Source: Mesodorylaimus sp. YZB2_4 (taxonomy: Eukaryota; Nematoda; Enoplea; Dorylaimida; Dorylaimidae). Taken from it: a DNA stretch of 64,000 bases. Every line of letters starts with the position of its first letter. Position 1 is the first letter of the stretch. The position numbers and the translations under genes were made by a program. The stretch is taken from NCBI GenBank assembly GCA_030248295.1, contig JASANH010001643.1, forward strand, positions 124,001 through 188,000, read 5' to 3'. Shown piece after piece: positions 12,431 to 25,558 of the stretch. The notes beneath the pieces were generated by a model. The model did no database searches and had not been told where the DNA came from. It saw nothing but the letters and a program-made list of their open reading frames with translations.

Positions 12431-13189
12431 TATACCGTACTTACACCGCTCGATTAAAAATGTTTACTTCATATATTTGAAGCATTTACTGTTATGTCGA
12501 CACGCAACCGCCTTGCCACCCCTGCCCGAGTCGAATTGATTGTTGGACGGACTCGATTCGAGTCAGTACAAAAAAGCGACGTACACGTTTGGCGTATATA
12601 TGTCCATCCGATCCGGCCTTTATATTGGCATGAATCCTGGTTCATTAGTGAAAAGATAGCGCGATCAGCAACGAAGCATGTTTATTGAATGATTTTGAAC
12701 TGATATTAGTGGGAATGTCAAGATACAGAAACAGCTATGTGCCACAGAAAATTGATCATGAAAGACAAATAGCATAAAATGGATAGCTGGCAGAAAAGCT
12801 AGAGTCACTGCCATTTTTTCGTTTTCTCTTACCTCACGTCTTTTAAATGCGCCACTGCTTGTGCTGATTCCATGGGATCTTTCTGATCAACGCAACTGAT
12901 ATTTTTGAAGTCATAAATCTGGGACGAAAACTCAGTAATGAGATGTCAGCGTGATTTGTCTCGAGTGAAAGGTAGGCTAATGATTTGTAATAGTCCAAGG
13001 CCAGGGAGGCAGCTTTTTATCCTCATAAGATGCCTACTGCATGTGCGAGCTACATTCACCTGGTTTAGTACCTGGCTCCAAGTCAGGGCCCGATCTTAAC
13101 TGCCTTGCTGTATTATAAGTCACACAAAAAATGAGCGGCCCTGAAAGACTTCATTGCTGTAGTCAAACCAAGGGACAACACAATATATC
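12431..13189. other. Non-coding stretch between N1 copy 1 and the DEG/ENaC remnant
   Basis: Short ORFs only, with no domain signature. I see nothing else I can support. Confidence 0.45.
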
Positions 13190-14632
13190 CCAGTTGCGTC
13201 CAAATTTCCAAGATCGCCCACCCGCAACCAAAATTTCAAAAACTGCCCATCCACGAGCAAATGTGGCGCGACTGGCTAGAACTGAGCACGTTCCACGGAG
13301 TGCTTGACATCAGTCATCCTGCTTATGGCAAATGCTGGAAGGGCACCTGGATCGTAGTACTGCTAGCCTTCACGGCTGCTGCCATTTACAGCATCGAGGG
13401 GTGATCAGTGAATACATCAACAATCCCACAATACAAAACTATCGAGAAGAGCTTCGCAGCTCCTCTCCCCTCCCCCACTTGGTGTTGTGCACTCATCAGA
13501 GACTAAACTTCACACTACTCGGAGAAATGGGCGCCCCTTACCTTTGGCAAAAGCTCTGAGAGCCAGGTTTGACTAATTTGACAGCACCAAGATCTTGCCC
13601 AGTGCTCGCCTACCATGGAGTGTTCCGAAACAAGAGCTTGTGAACATAAGTGATCAATACTATCAATTCCGCGCAGCCAATAGGAACGTGACATTTGAAG
13701 ATATCTTGCGTCTTGCTGGTATTCCATGTGACAGTCTGATAGAGGCATGTTCGTGGGGTCAACCGTGCTGCCGAGTGGCTACGCCTTTTCTGGACATGCA
13801 ATACGGACAGTGTTACAGGATTAAACCCACCAAGATGCCTGGACCAGGGGCGCGAGTTTTTGACAAACAGACATACCCTGGTCCTGGTTCTGCTTCCCAA
13901 ATTGCTTTGAAAATGCCTGCTGATGCGCATCAATCCAAAATCAGTCTTGCTCGAAGTGTCTTTATCGATTTCGTGCACCCAAACGAGTCCACTTCCTTTT
14001 CTTACTATCAACTTCCCGCTGGACTTGTCGCAACAGTTCATCTTAGATTGAAAGTAAGAGTTGCCCCAAAAGTCGTATCCTGTAACAAGTCCAAGACCTC
14101 TTTATTCGTAGGTCAGCGAGCGGATAAATGTGTTCGGTCGCGCCATTACCTGCATAGATTCCAAAGAGGAAGAGCCACAGTACGACAAGAATGGAAGGTT
14201 CAGTCTGGACACACTTCGAAAAAGTGCCAACGGTTGTTTCCACGTGTGTGGTTCAAAGCCGCGGCCAAGTTCTGCAACTGTATCCTTATGCCTGGATCAT
14301 AGAGTTTCCTCTTTGCGAGCCATTCGACACTTGTTCGAACGATCGATGGAAAGAAATTACGAGGGAGACTGCATTGTTTCAGAGCCGGTGTCTTCCGCAA
14401 TGCCGCCGTCACTCATATTCTCTGCCCATAACTTACTCAACCTTCGACGCAGCCCTCTACTGCTCGACTGACGAGAATGAGGGTCCGTCTGCAGGAAAGT
14501 GCATGGAAAAGGGTTTGGTTCTCCTCGATGTCTATCACCCAGCCATGGAATACCTGTTCGTCAAGGAGGTCGAAGTGTACAGTATCATGACCGTCATTGG
14601 CAACATCGGCGGTGCCGTTGGGCTGTGGTAGG
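13190..14632 (+). pseudogene. Degenerin/epithelial sodium channel (DEG/ENaC) gene, copy B, frameshifted
   Basis: Segments occur in the right order for a DEG/ENaC subunit. The N-terminal FHGVLDI motif is followed by a hydrophobic TM1 (13340-13400, WIVVLLAFTAAAIY). ISEYINNPTIQNY comes just after TM1. The early ectodomain has GIPCDSLIEACSW and QYGQCYR. The late ectodomain has FPLCEPFDTC and SRCLPQC, and the pre-TM2 segment ends GGAVGLW at a possible donor (gtaggt, 14629). The reading frame changes at about 13400, after 14180 and near 14300, and no TM2 exon follows. These breaks look like decay, though sequencing error cannot be excluded. An intact subunit would form a trimeric amiloride-type Na+ channel. 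Confidence 0.75.
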
Positions 14633-15774
14633 TCTAATCACTATCTTTTTTTGATCCCTCGCACCTGGGCTTCTTTTTAGGCTTGACGCATCACTTATGA
14701 GCATTCTGCAGCTGGTGTGTAACCAAGCCTAGCAGGCGTAGGAGGGAGGCGGCACAAGCGAAAAAACAAAAAAAAAAACCCCACCCCCCCCCCCCAAACA
14801 GGTGTTTTATTTCACAAAATGGTTATCAGTCCGCGATTGAAAGACATTTTGATGGGCACTGCACACATCATCCGCGGTCATATCACATCACACGTGGTTC
14901 GCTTTTGGTACAGTGTGTGGTGCTCTGTCAGTTCATTTACGATTAGTCAATCTTGCACTTCTTGCGTGTGGACCACGTCGCTAGTTTGTAAAGTCGAGAC
15001 TGTGCACAAACGGACCCCACGCCACAGCCGCGCAGTTCCGTTCGAAGTACACCGCATTGCTCATTCTCATTTTTTTCAAACACCGTGCACACTCAATCAC
15101 GTTTCGATCCGTGGTTTTTTTGCGCGCATGCATCGCAAACGCTATTGCCCACTTATAGAATATTGCGCACCTGCTGCCATTCCTACTCGAGCTGTCGGAA
15201 CTCTTCATCGAGGCGTACTAGCAAGGCATGACCTACTACTATCTCGTGGCTTCCTTCCAGTACTATAGTTCCCAACAGTCATGTTTCGACTGGTTCACCT
15301 GTTCGGATACACAAAGAGTGCAGTCAACATCGCCTTCTTCATCTTCCTGGATCACGGCATCAGTGCTAACGCGTTTATTCTCAAACGCTCTCTAGTAGCC
15401 AAGTCGAATATGAGCCGAGAAGCTCCTTCGTTATTATCTGTCACTTCGTACAGAACGGCGCCCAAACACTTTGTTCCCCTATCCGCTTCAAACCACACAT
15501 CCGTTTCGGATCCAGCGATGGTGGCTAGTGTCAAAAGCGACCTGAACGGGACGAGGAAACTTTTTGATGTGGCTGAGGATCATGGTAGGACTATGGATCT
15601 GTTGTTGCTAGTCCATTGCCAACTTTCTTTCAGGTTTCTTGAATCTCAGCATTCAAAAATTTGTGGTAAGTAGGATATAGTTTATGTTGAGAGTAGATGT
15701 TCTGCGGTCGTGTGCGGATCTGTTTTATTGGTCAGTACCGCACACTCATGACCAAATTAACTCGTCTACCCATA
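14633..15774. other. Region with unresolved short ORFs
   Basis: It follows a poly-A/poly-C stretch at 14765-14800. A minus-strand ORF (15352-15534) contains LGAVLYEVTDNNEG and faintly recalls an RNase H-like retroelement segment. A plus ORF (15281-15673) overlaps it. Neither has enough landmarks to name. Confidence 0.35.
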
Positions 15775-15930
15775 TTTCTTGGTATCGAGCGGCTGGGATC
15801 GTCGGGGTTCAATTCCCTGCGATGGAGGTTGATTTGTAATCTACAGCTCTCGCTGATCTTGCACGCCAGACCGTGGGCGCCTCACCCCGTAGCGCGGAGG
15901 TGCTCCGAGTGCAAAGACCCAAGCATGGGC
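15775..15930 (+). repeat. tRNA-derived SINE (family S), copy 1
   Basis: It has a B-box-like GGGGTTCAATTCCC at 15808, then ATGGAGGTTGATTTGT and a tail CTCGCTGATCTTGCACGCC followed by CCGTGGGCGCCTCA. The same order occurs at 28605-28765 (minus), 36688-36842 (minus) and 47440-47630 (plus). The A-box half is poorly preserved in this copy. Confidence 0.65.
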
Positions 15931-16240
15931 GGGCTCGGCTATCGAACACCTACAGTAGAGTAGATGGCTGGGAGCCCACTTGCCATCGTCTGAGGAATCC
16001 AATGTCCAGTCCAGGATACCCTCATGGGTTGGTGCTTCAAGTACAATAGCGGTATCTGCTGCCTGCCTTGACTGCTCAACGATAAGGCAAAGCGGGTTCC
16101 GCTCGCTTTTTGAGCAGAATCCAAAATGTATTGAAAATTTAAACGGTATGGCGATGGTTTGTGCCTTGCTGCAACTTTATCTTGGGCCTCCAATCAGGCG
16201 CGATAACCTGACCACATGACAACCAACCAAACACTTTCAG

Positions 16241-16501
16241 GCCGACCCCTACGTCCACGGCATCATCCTTCCAGCCATAGCTGGAATCCTAATGGCACTG
16301 CTAATCATAGCTTGCCTCTGCTGTATCCAGCTGTGCATGCGCACCCACATTCGCCGACGACGGAAGCGGAGAATAACGGTAAGCCCACACACCCTCCCCC
16401 CCCCATATACTCCGCCAGGCCTTTTTTAGAATCTCGCCGAAGAACTGAAGTCCGACAAAACACTGATCGTCGCCCCAGACAGCAGCGATGATGAAATCTA
16501 G
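16241..16501 (+). CDS. Last two exons of an unidentified single-pass membrane protein
   Basis: Exons 16241-16378 and 16430-16501 are bounded by a ctttcag acceptor, a gtaagc donor and a tttttag acceptor, and join in phase 0. Together they encode 69 residues. A short extracellular lead (ADPYVHG) precedes a strongly hydrophobic helix of about 22 residues (IILPAIAGILMALLIIACLC). A basic stop-transfer (RTHIRRRRKRR) follows, then a short acidic tail ending APDSSDDEI and TAG. The topology reads as type I with a small cytoplasmic tail. I could not find upstream exons, so the ectodomain and the family are unknown. It is not a DEG/ENaC TM2, which would need a GxSxxS signature. Confidence 0.5.
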
Positions 16502-17011
16502 TTCATCAACAATCCTTTCATTTCACTTTCTGTATTGTTTTTTGAATGTTTTTCAAATACAGTCCACTCCAACTGATCATATTTACTCAGTCATACACAC
16601 ATGAGCAGCGTTTAATCAGCACTCTAAGGCTTCACAAAAACAAGCATCGAAAAGTAAAAGTAATTTCAACGGCATAAAATGAAAGAAATCGATCGATCGT
16701 AGACCCACATTTCATAACGGGTACATTTACAGAAAAAAGCACGCTTTGGACGCATTGCCACGAGTGGTAGGTACATGATGAACAATTCGAGAGACAAAGG
16801 CACTGAACTAAAGCACTGTCTACATCGGTCTCATTACATGAGATTCAAAACGAACATGCTTACAAGGCCAAATTAGGCATCAAAAGACAGTAAACAGAAC
16901 AAACTGAAATTTTGGTAAATCCAACATTTTACTCTACCTGCAACTGATTGTGAGTGGCATCGGCATTGTGCACACATTCTTGGAAGAGCAATGTTAAGAA
17001 ACTGAAAAATT
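16502..17011. other. Convergent 3' flanks
   Basis: It lies between the plus-strand membrane-protein exons and the end of the minus-strand RIN gene. It is AT-rich with no ORF of note and presumably contains both 3' UTRs. Confidence 0.5.
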
Positions 17012-20000
17012 TTAAAGCCGAGGAGATACGGCCACCTTCGGCCACGCAATTTTCGCTTCGTGTCGTTTGTAAGCAAATAAATGAGCTTTATTCGAGGTTC
17101 GCAAATGCTCCTTCACTAATTCGGGGCATTCGCTCGATATTAAGCACGTCTCTGAAACAGACAAGATTGCAAGCTCCAATGGTACACCAGCAAACAGTTA
17201 CTAGCTTACCATATCCATCAACCAGCAAATAGAGACCATAGTCTTCTGGATTCGTAATGCCGCACTTCCTTGCGATCATACGACCTGAAACAAGATATCA
17301 GTGTCACCTGTAGGCAGTCTGCGACTTAAAACTGACAACTTAAAACCCCAACTTTGTACTGTATATCGGATACAGGAGCAGAATAAATATGAAGTATGGG
17401 CAAGGGGAGGGGGTTTGGGCCGGCCAGAACACTGAACCCTTTCTCTCAAACCCACCCCCACCTCAGGTCCAGCAGGAAGAAAAAAAAGAAGGGCTGGACC
17501 AAGACCTAACCTGGTTGACCTGGCTCACCTGACCATGCTTGGATTTGAATGTGCTGTGCTGAGCTTCTTATTCAGCTCTCAATAATCAGAAAACAACGTA
17601 ATGATAATAAGTCAAAAAACCAATGCGTTGCTTTCTATTCTCACAATCAGTCAAACACTTCTAAGCAGGACATTCAAGACAAGAAAATACTGCAGGATAT
17701 AAAATTTTGAAGCACAGCGTCCATAACAGGAAAATGCGTAAAAGGCGCATTATAAAGCAGTTACTTCTAAAAATTTCCCCCACCCCCCTGCGCTTCGCGC
17801 CCAGGCCGCTGCGCGTCCAGCGTTCAGGTTCAGTGTTCATCTTCGCCATCTCTCCTACCTCCCAAACCCCCCTCTCCCCCAACCCAGCCGACATTGCCCA
17901 TACTTGATAAATATCAAGACTGATATCGAAATCGGCACTTACATAATCTTGCCACCGTTAACTGCGGCATAATCGGAAAGCTGTGATATCGGATAGCGCC
18001 GCTAACTTCATCGGGCACAGCCACCTTGATAAAACCTTCTCCTCCTTCTCCAACCTGCAAAAACGAAGACTGCACGTGAGATACGATATCACTACCTCAC
18101 ATAATAGGTACCTGAGATGATAAAGAACAAGCGTCATTCAATTTCGGCAGCAAGTCCACATTTTTCAAAACGTGCACAGCTGACGAGAATGCAGTCAAAT
18201 AATAGGACGCTTCGCCAGCCAGTAGAGCCGGATGAAGTAAATTCCACATGTACACCGACTCGATCTCGCAACCGACCATCGAACAACGAGATACCAAATA
18301 CACGAACCATCGTAGCAGCTCTGAAACGATGGACTTAGGTTCCATGTACGAGGCAACAACCAAGAATAGTCTTACCATCAGCGCACGGCAGCTGGTTGCT
18401 AGCCGACGATGACTGACCATTGCTAACTAAAGGGGTCGCATGTCGATGCTCATAGGCTAGCGAGACCGCGTGTAACAAATACTCCAACTTTTTAAGCGGT
18501 GAGTAGTGGTACTGCATCTTCCTTAGACTATTTCGTACTTGCTCCATCGTTGTCGAGTCACATCCATCGATCTGAAAAACCAAACAATCAGTCAACAGAT
18601 CAAAATACATCACCTCCCAACTTGCCATAATTCCCAGCTCCGCTGGTGGCCTGTTTCGAATTATTGCCAAATTTTCTGACAATACTTCCAACGACCCGTT
18701 ACTCGAGCCTTCTTTCACTAGCAAATGATACAAATGAGGTTTCAACGGTGCCAAAATGATCTTTTGCAAAACGCCTTCCAATATGGCATCGATATTGAGG
18801 AATTCGGTCGGACGTAATTTCGATCGTTCTTGTTCGATCAATGGATGCAAATCGCACTCTCCATGTTTCACGAGATAATTTTTCAGTCCGTTCATAAATT
18901 GCCTCACCTGCAGCAACAGAGTCATTGTATGATCCCAAGCCTGGACGGTTTCTATCTTTCAACTTACATTTCCCAAAACAATCAACGGATCCGTTTCGTG
19001 TCCTTCCGTTGTGCACTTGATAAAATATTGCACTTGGGCACCGAAGAAAGTGGTAATGTCGCCGGATAATCTAAAACGAATATCAAATCTTTCCAGAAAC
19101 TCTCAACATCTTGACTCCCTCCTACTTTTCCACACAATCCTGAATCCTATAACCAGGATCATTGACTGGTCTTTTCTTCGCACGGTCCGCTCGCCTATTG
19201 CTAGCAGAATTGCCATTACGAAATCGAAGCGGTGCTAAAACACGCAACATGTTTATGAAAAGGCAAAGGAATGGACTAAAATGAAACTTACAAGCCACAG
19301 GTGCCAAATGAAATCGATCCTCGTTCAATGGTGACAAATCATCGCTGGCGTTCCCTCTCGCTCCCATTCCATCATCATTATGCGCCCAGGATGCTTCAGT
19401 TGTCATCAGTGACTTCCGTTTGCTTTCCAAACTGTTCGTTGGCGTACTGGTCGGCAAACTGCTGTCCGATGACATTGGAACACACGAAGAGAACTCTTCC
19501 CAGTGCGGGGCAAGGGGAGGCGGTATGTTATTTTCCTTCAATTTTTTCAGTCTCTCCGCCCACGCAGTTTGACGATTGTGAGACGACTTTTGCTGCTTCT
19601 TTTTCTCGCTTTCATCCTTTGGTGTTATGGAACACGACCCGCGTCCATCTCCAATCGCCGCGATACTTTCTATTCTTGATGGCCGATTGGAAGATGCAGC
19701 ACTATTTGTACTGACAGCAAACGACGATCGACTATCGACAGTCACTCGATTAGTGGTCTTGTCCATCGAGGTGGCCAGCGTCAACAAATTCTCCCACACG
19801 CTCGAATCCCACGGTTCGTTAAATACTGTACCCGCAGCTGAGACGACCGATCTTGTGTCATCAACGTCCACATCTTGAAATTGTTGATGTTGGAAACTTC
19901 CAGGCGCCAAGAAACTCGCCGATGGAGGCGCACTAAAGTTACTCGAATCATGTCGTCGATAATCGCCCGCCACAATACTGCCGTATCGACTATTACCATA

Positions 20001-23000
20001 TTCTACATCCTCATCGTTCTGACTATTGCTACCAAGATCGGGTACGATTTCAGCGCATTCATTGAGCATAACATAATCGGAGAATTTGTGTCCGATCGAA
20101 ACTGATCCCGAACTGGTTTGACTCGAATACGGACTCCTCGTCGGCGCCACCTTCGCCACTTTTTGTCGATTACGCATTTCATTCGTGACAGCAACCCATT
20201 GAAAATTGGTCTCGTCGTGGAAGGCCTTTTCGTTTCGTCGATGACTTCCTGAACAATTCGACACCACTGAAGAATTCGACTCTTGACGCCGTACTGGTAT
20301 GCTACACGAAGTAGCCTTCGATGACTTTTCAGGAGCCAATTTCCTAGCCGGTATCGCTGGCGTTGCGACCGACACTTGATTGGACTGCTTCGAATTTTCT
20401 TGGCAAGTCGCAGCCATTGGCAAATCTTCTAAGCTTTGGCTTAGGCGGCGTTCGGCTGCACCGTCCGCATTGCGCTTGGCAGCACCGTGGCGACGTCGAG
20501 CCAAAGGCGTCACCAAGCCTTCGTTAATCGTATGCAATCCACTGGCAGTAGTCGGTGCCGCTTTCTGCTGTTGTTTCGATCGTATTTCGCGTAGTAATTC
20601 GGCCACGGCGCGTCGTTCGCCAGTTGTTGACCCGACCGAAGGTGCATTAGCCGACAGATCCGCTAAATTTGGTGCCGATAAACGATGAGACGGGGCATTA
20701 GATGATCCCAAACCGTGTTGACGAGTCGACTTTGCTCTAAGGACGCTATTGGATGTTGACGATGGAGCTGAGGAGGACGATGATGCAAATGCGAAGCCGC
20801 CAGCCGCCATTGTGTTTATCGTCGGACTGGCTCGAGGACTTTTAGAGACGGCAGCACTGGCCGCGAGCACTGGTTTCTTGACAGCTGAAGGCGATATGAC
20901 GTGAGCTGATCCATCCCGACGGGAATGCAGGATGTTTGTATTGGACACCATTTGCTGTCGTAACGATTCCAAACGACGTTTTCGTAACTCCTCAACACAC
21001 GTCTTGAATGTCTCGTCTTTATTCTCCGGTGGTAGAATGGCGTTCCGTTGTTGGTGTTGCAACAATTTCGAGCCTTCGGTCGCATAAATTCCACCCATTC
21101 TATTGGCATTACTGCTGGGTAACCACCCTAAATCCGATTTCTCCCGTCGCAATACCGGAGGCCGAATAAACGACGGCGTAGGCGCTTGAGGGGAAGAGGC
21201 TGTTGGAGGTTTCTCTGAAGGCGGTGCCGATTGCTGCCGTGTCTTTAAAGTTGGCGGAGTAGCCCTAAAAAACAGCACAAGGGCATAAAAGCTGACTAAG
21301 ACCAGTCCACTCTCCCGCCCAATTCTGACAAATTTCAATGACCTCACCTTTGTCGTTGATCCGCTGGCAACGTTTGCAGCGACGTTGTTTTATTATTAGC
21401 CTGCCTTTCCAACGTCGTATCGGCACTGCTCGTAGTCGGCGTAATGTCGTCGTCATTCGGACTGCCTGGTTTAAATGTGAGTAGTCGCCTTCTGGCCATG
21501 GTCGGCGTATCAGTCGCTTGTTGCCTTTCTTCCGCCGCAGCCGCTTCTTGTAAAAGACTACTGATGGACCTACTTTCGTTCAAAACGCCAGCGAACGACG
21601 GCGATGGCAACGCTGTCGGACTGAAGTAATAATATTCGTGATCTTCTTTCGCCCTTCCTGGTTGAGGGATCCGTGAAGGCGACACCCTTTTTGTACTACG
21701 CTGCGGAACAGGGGGCGACGCGGCAGGAGGAGCCGGAGCTGGTCTTCGATGAACATAAAAAACCGATTGTTGCTGTCGCCCAGTTGATTTGGCAGCAATA
21801 TTTGCATCCGCGTGAACCTCGCTGGCATTATTGACCGTGTCCTTCTTCGGCATATCCAATGATCCCTTTGGTTTTTTGTTTTTCGACGAAATCAAACCGA
21901 ATCTAGATTGTTGCTGAGGAGACGACGAAGACGAAGACAGAGATCCCAAACTTGGTCGACGAGCCACATCAAAAAGATTCCTCAAGCGAAAACTCCGTCG
22001 TTCTTGTTGAGGATTCTGTTCTTGTTGTTCCTGGCTCGACCCTTCTCGTCCTTCCACACTCAAGGCACTGCTGACACTTTCCGACCGAAATTTCGCCAAA
22101 ACTGATCGTTCCTTTAGAGCGTTCTTTTTCGAATTAATTGATGGTAAGACACAAGAATCGTCGTCTTTGACAGGAAAAGGCGCCGGTTTGCGAAAAGCTC
22201 CACCAACGTGTTCTAAAATGGCCGTGGTCAGCGCACGATTAGACGCCGATCCGTTTTTGACTCCAGGATATCCGCTTAGCGATAAACTACGCCGATGAGA
22301 CGACGTCGATTGCTGATCGCTATGCAACTGAATTTCGTCAATCTGATTCAGATGAGTAATATCTTCAGGATTCGACTCGGACTGAACCAGCTTTTGCTTC
22401 GTAATTGACTCGGGGCGGTGAGTTTTGGTTGCAACTTTTTTCAAGCGAGTAGGCGGCGATGGTGGCGCTTGGTTTGGACCCGTTTCAACTGTCGCGGCAA
22501 TATTATCTTTTCCAACAGCTGATGAGTCAATTACGCAATGTTTTGAAGTCCAGAATTCTGAAACACAGAAACAAAATATACGGCATTAATACATTATCTG
22601 CCAACTTGCAAAAATAATGACCCGGTCCTAACAGCGCCAATGAACATAAATCTCTCAGCGTTTCGCAATCCAATATCGCCCTCGGTAACGTCAGAGTCGT
22701 ATGCAATTCGTCACTGAAAAAGAAGAGCAAACAATTTTCAGACCAAACCTTAGCATAAGCAGCCCTAATAGATTCTACGGCGTTTTCGAAACCCTGGCCC
22801 CGCTCGCCTACACCCTCCACAACGCATACAACGCCTACAGCCCCAGCCTACCACAGCAATCCAAAATCTCGTTATGGAGTGGGGCTTCGCCAAACTCTGC
22901 TCCTACGCTACAAATCTAATCTCGCATGTAATTTTTCCCTAATCTATTACTGTACACAATTGAGAATATGCTTTATTTTGCACCTGTGCAGGGAAAGGTT

Positions 23001-25558
23001 ACGCCTTCACGCCCTACAACCGGTTTTTATCAAATTTTTTAGTATAAAATGCCAAAAACAAAAAGTATAGAAATGACCTTATTTCCTGGACATCTTTGCC
23101 AAAACTTACAGCTTGAACCCGTTCATAAACAACCATCCCCTCCTTTTCCTCGAATCTTGCCTTTCCATTCGCCTATTACATTACATCCATCATTCTCATG
23201 CTGGCAGTTGCAAACTTGCCTACCCAACCAACACACTCGCCCGCATCGCTCACAAACATGTCATAAAGCAGGAAGCAATAAAACACGGGTAAACAGTCTT
23301 GCTAGACCAGTCTAGACAATTAACCCGAAGCGCAGCTACCAACTCGTGAAACATAAGCGTCAACAAGGATGTCGCCACGAGCTGAGCAGCTGACTACATC
23401 TTTGCCACTCCATGCTGACGCCTCCACACTACCCCCTCTCACACATCTACCACTGATATAGCTGATCGTTAACGACGTGTAATTGTTCTCCGTACGAGGG
23501 AACTACTCGTAGTGTCTTTTGCACCCAACATAGGTTCTATCGAAACAAAGTTCGTAAACTTACCCGTTCTCGCAATAATAAGCAAGTAGGAATGGTAATT
23601 CGCGAAAATAATTAGGCGATCCTTCCAAATGTACACCAGCGATCGTAGTCTCCAGCAAGTAATGCTCAATATCTTGACTTCCACCAGGAGGTAACTTTAT
23701 GCTTATTGCCATCGAATTCGGTTGACTCGAACGACGCACAATGAACACCTGGAATAAAATAAAATTTCGGTCAAACCCGTCACCCGATTCCAATTGATTA
23801 CAGTTAGTTTTCTTTCTACGGCCACCAAGACAAGGCGTACACTATCCATCAGTCGGAACCAATCACGGGTATTACATTAATCCTATCCTTGCCCACACAC
23901 CGATCATTAAAGAAGTGGGACAAGTTCAAGACGACTGACCCGGATTCGTACAAACACACTTACCCCGGGCGACTTGCCCCTGAGCAGATGTACAGCCGCC
24001 AATCGGCCAATATGAGGCAAATACCAAATGGGATGGGTTCGTACTAATTTTTCGAATAAACTGATTCCCGTTGGCGAACCATTCGACGATTCCGGCATGG
24101 ACCAACAAGCGCCAACCAAGGCGGGCTGTTGCTGTTGATGGTGACAAAGGTTGTTATTAGTAGCATCCACAATAGTCGAGGTCGTCGCCTCCATTGAATT
24201 ATGAGACGAATCGGGTACATACATATTCTTGCCATTGACGGCGACCTGCATGGGCACTTTTTTCGACGCCTCCTCGTTAAGATTCGTCGATATCGAACAA
24301 GATGGTTGACGTTCGAGTTGGTCTTGCCGTTCAACCGATCCCGGGTATGACAACTATAATCGTAAAAAGCAAAAAATTCTTCAGATTCAAGGTGCTATAT
24401 ACTCGACTATATAAGAATCACTTGTACAATTGTCATCTATTCGCGAGTTAATGAAAGCATAACTCGCCAAGCCCCGTCATTCCATCGTATAAAACTGCAC
24501 CCTATTCTCAACACAGACAATTCGTCCTTGCCGTCCGAAACCAAACAAACTTATTTTTCCATCAAAAATGAAGTCATCAAACCCGTCAGACCATGACACC
24601 TTCCATATAAGGGTGTTCGCTAATAGTGACTGACTAGCTCCGTTCTATCATCTTGCCGTGGATGATAGGTCAGCTTTCTCAAAATGAAAGATCCTAAACC
24701 CCACTTGGCACCATTGAACGTATGGAAAAGGGCCCATCCCATAAATGCCTGCACAAAAACTACTCAGGTGACATTTTCTACGCTACAATATTGAGCAGCA
24801 ATGAGTCACAACCTGTGCAGGCAGACACCCAACAAGCTATTCGACTGGCCACAATGAAAACGTACTGGATACACGGTTGAAAACGTTAGGCTAGCCCTAC
24901 TGCCATAATTCAAACCTGCGAAAACATGTTCGCTAGCCACGTAGAGTAAAATATTGCAAACAAAAAAGCTCTCTTACGTTTGCTAACTCCAGCGCTCAAG
25001 CGTGTTCAAACACTGGAAGAGTTGTTGTAACAGCGGGGAGAAATGTTTAGAAACAGTTGCTATACTGTTTTCTTAGTTTTATGAAGCCCCACTCGATTGA
25101 CTGAACTGTGTGTATGGCATTGAATAAGATACGGCCCCTAACTGACAAGTCACCGTTCCACTTACATCATCGTACTGTCCATCAGTATCCGTATTGGCTG
25201 CCGTCTTCTTCGTGTCGGCACTTGGACCCGCGGGCGATGCATCGAAGACATCGTCGTCTCCATACTCGTCCTCGTCCGTCTCATCTACGTGTCCGACGGC
25301 GACAGGGCTATTGGCCCCGCCCGCAACAGTGTCTCCGTCCTCTTCACAGTTATCGCCAATGTCCGACTCGCTACTGATGCCGGGATCGCCGCCAGAAAAC
25401 GATAAGGCCTTTTGATAAACTCCAATCATTGGTCCGACAATCGCTGATGAATTTCCATTATCGGCGTTTACATTCTCCGAACGTCGGCGTTGAGGTTGAG
25501 GAGACGGCGCGGCGGGAGGAAATCGGAGAATAAGTTCGGGCACAACTGTCGAAGCCAT
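17012..25558 (-). CDS. rin-1: RIN/Sprint-type Ras and Rab interactor (Rab5 guanine nucleotide exchange factor)
   Basis: I rebuilt 15 exons: 25558-25166, 24353-23964, 23748-23564, 22713-22622, 22557-21348, 21264-19292, 19234-19126, 19070-18968, 18907-18614, 18571-18376, 18320-18112, 18054-17943, 17284-17210 and 17151-17012, counting the two large central exons separately, with every phase agreeing; total 1826 residues. Residues 1-220 are acidic and low-complexity. SH2 is at about 220-325 (SLFEKLVRTHPIWYL, FIVRRSS, HYLLETTIAGVHLEG). The centre is Ser/Pro/Gln-rich with PxxP (APAPPAASPPVPQ). A RIN homology plus VPS9 region covers about 1450-1718 (RQFMNGLKNYLVKHGECDL, EFLNIDAILE, SPLKKLEYLL, GEASYYLT). 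A Ras-association domain ends the protein (NPEDYGLYLLVDG). The family couples Ras and tyrosine signalling to Rab5-driven endocytosis. The first-exon join is the least certain. The Pro of the VPS9 'DxxLP' motif is Arg here. Confidence 0.9.

Noticed and set aside
15352..15534. Minus-strand ORF with LGAVLYEVTDNNEG as a Bel/Pao-type RNase H fragment
   Set aside because: There is only a short resemblance, no catalytic motif series and no LTR nearby. A profile search against Pao RNase H would decide.
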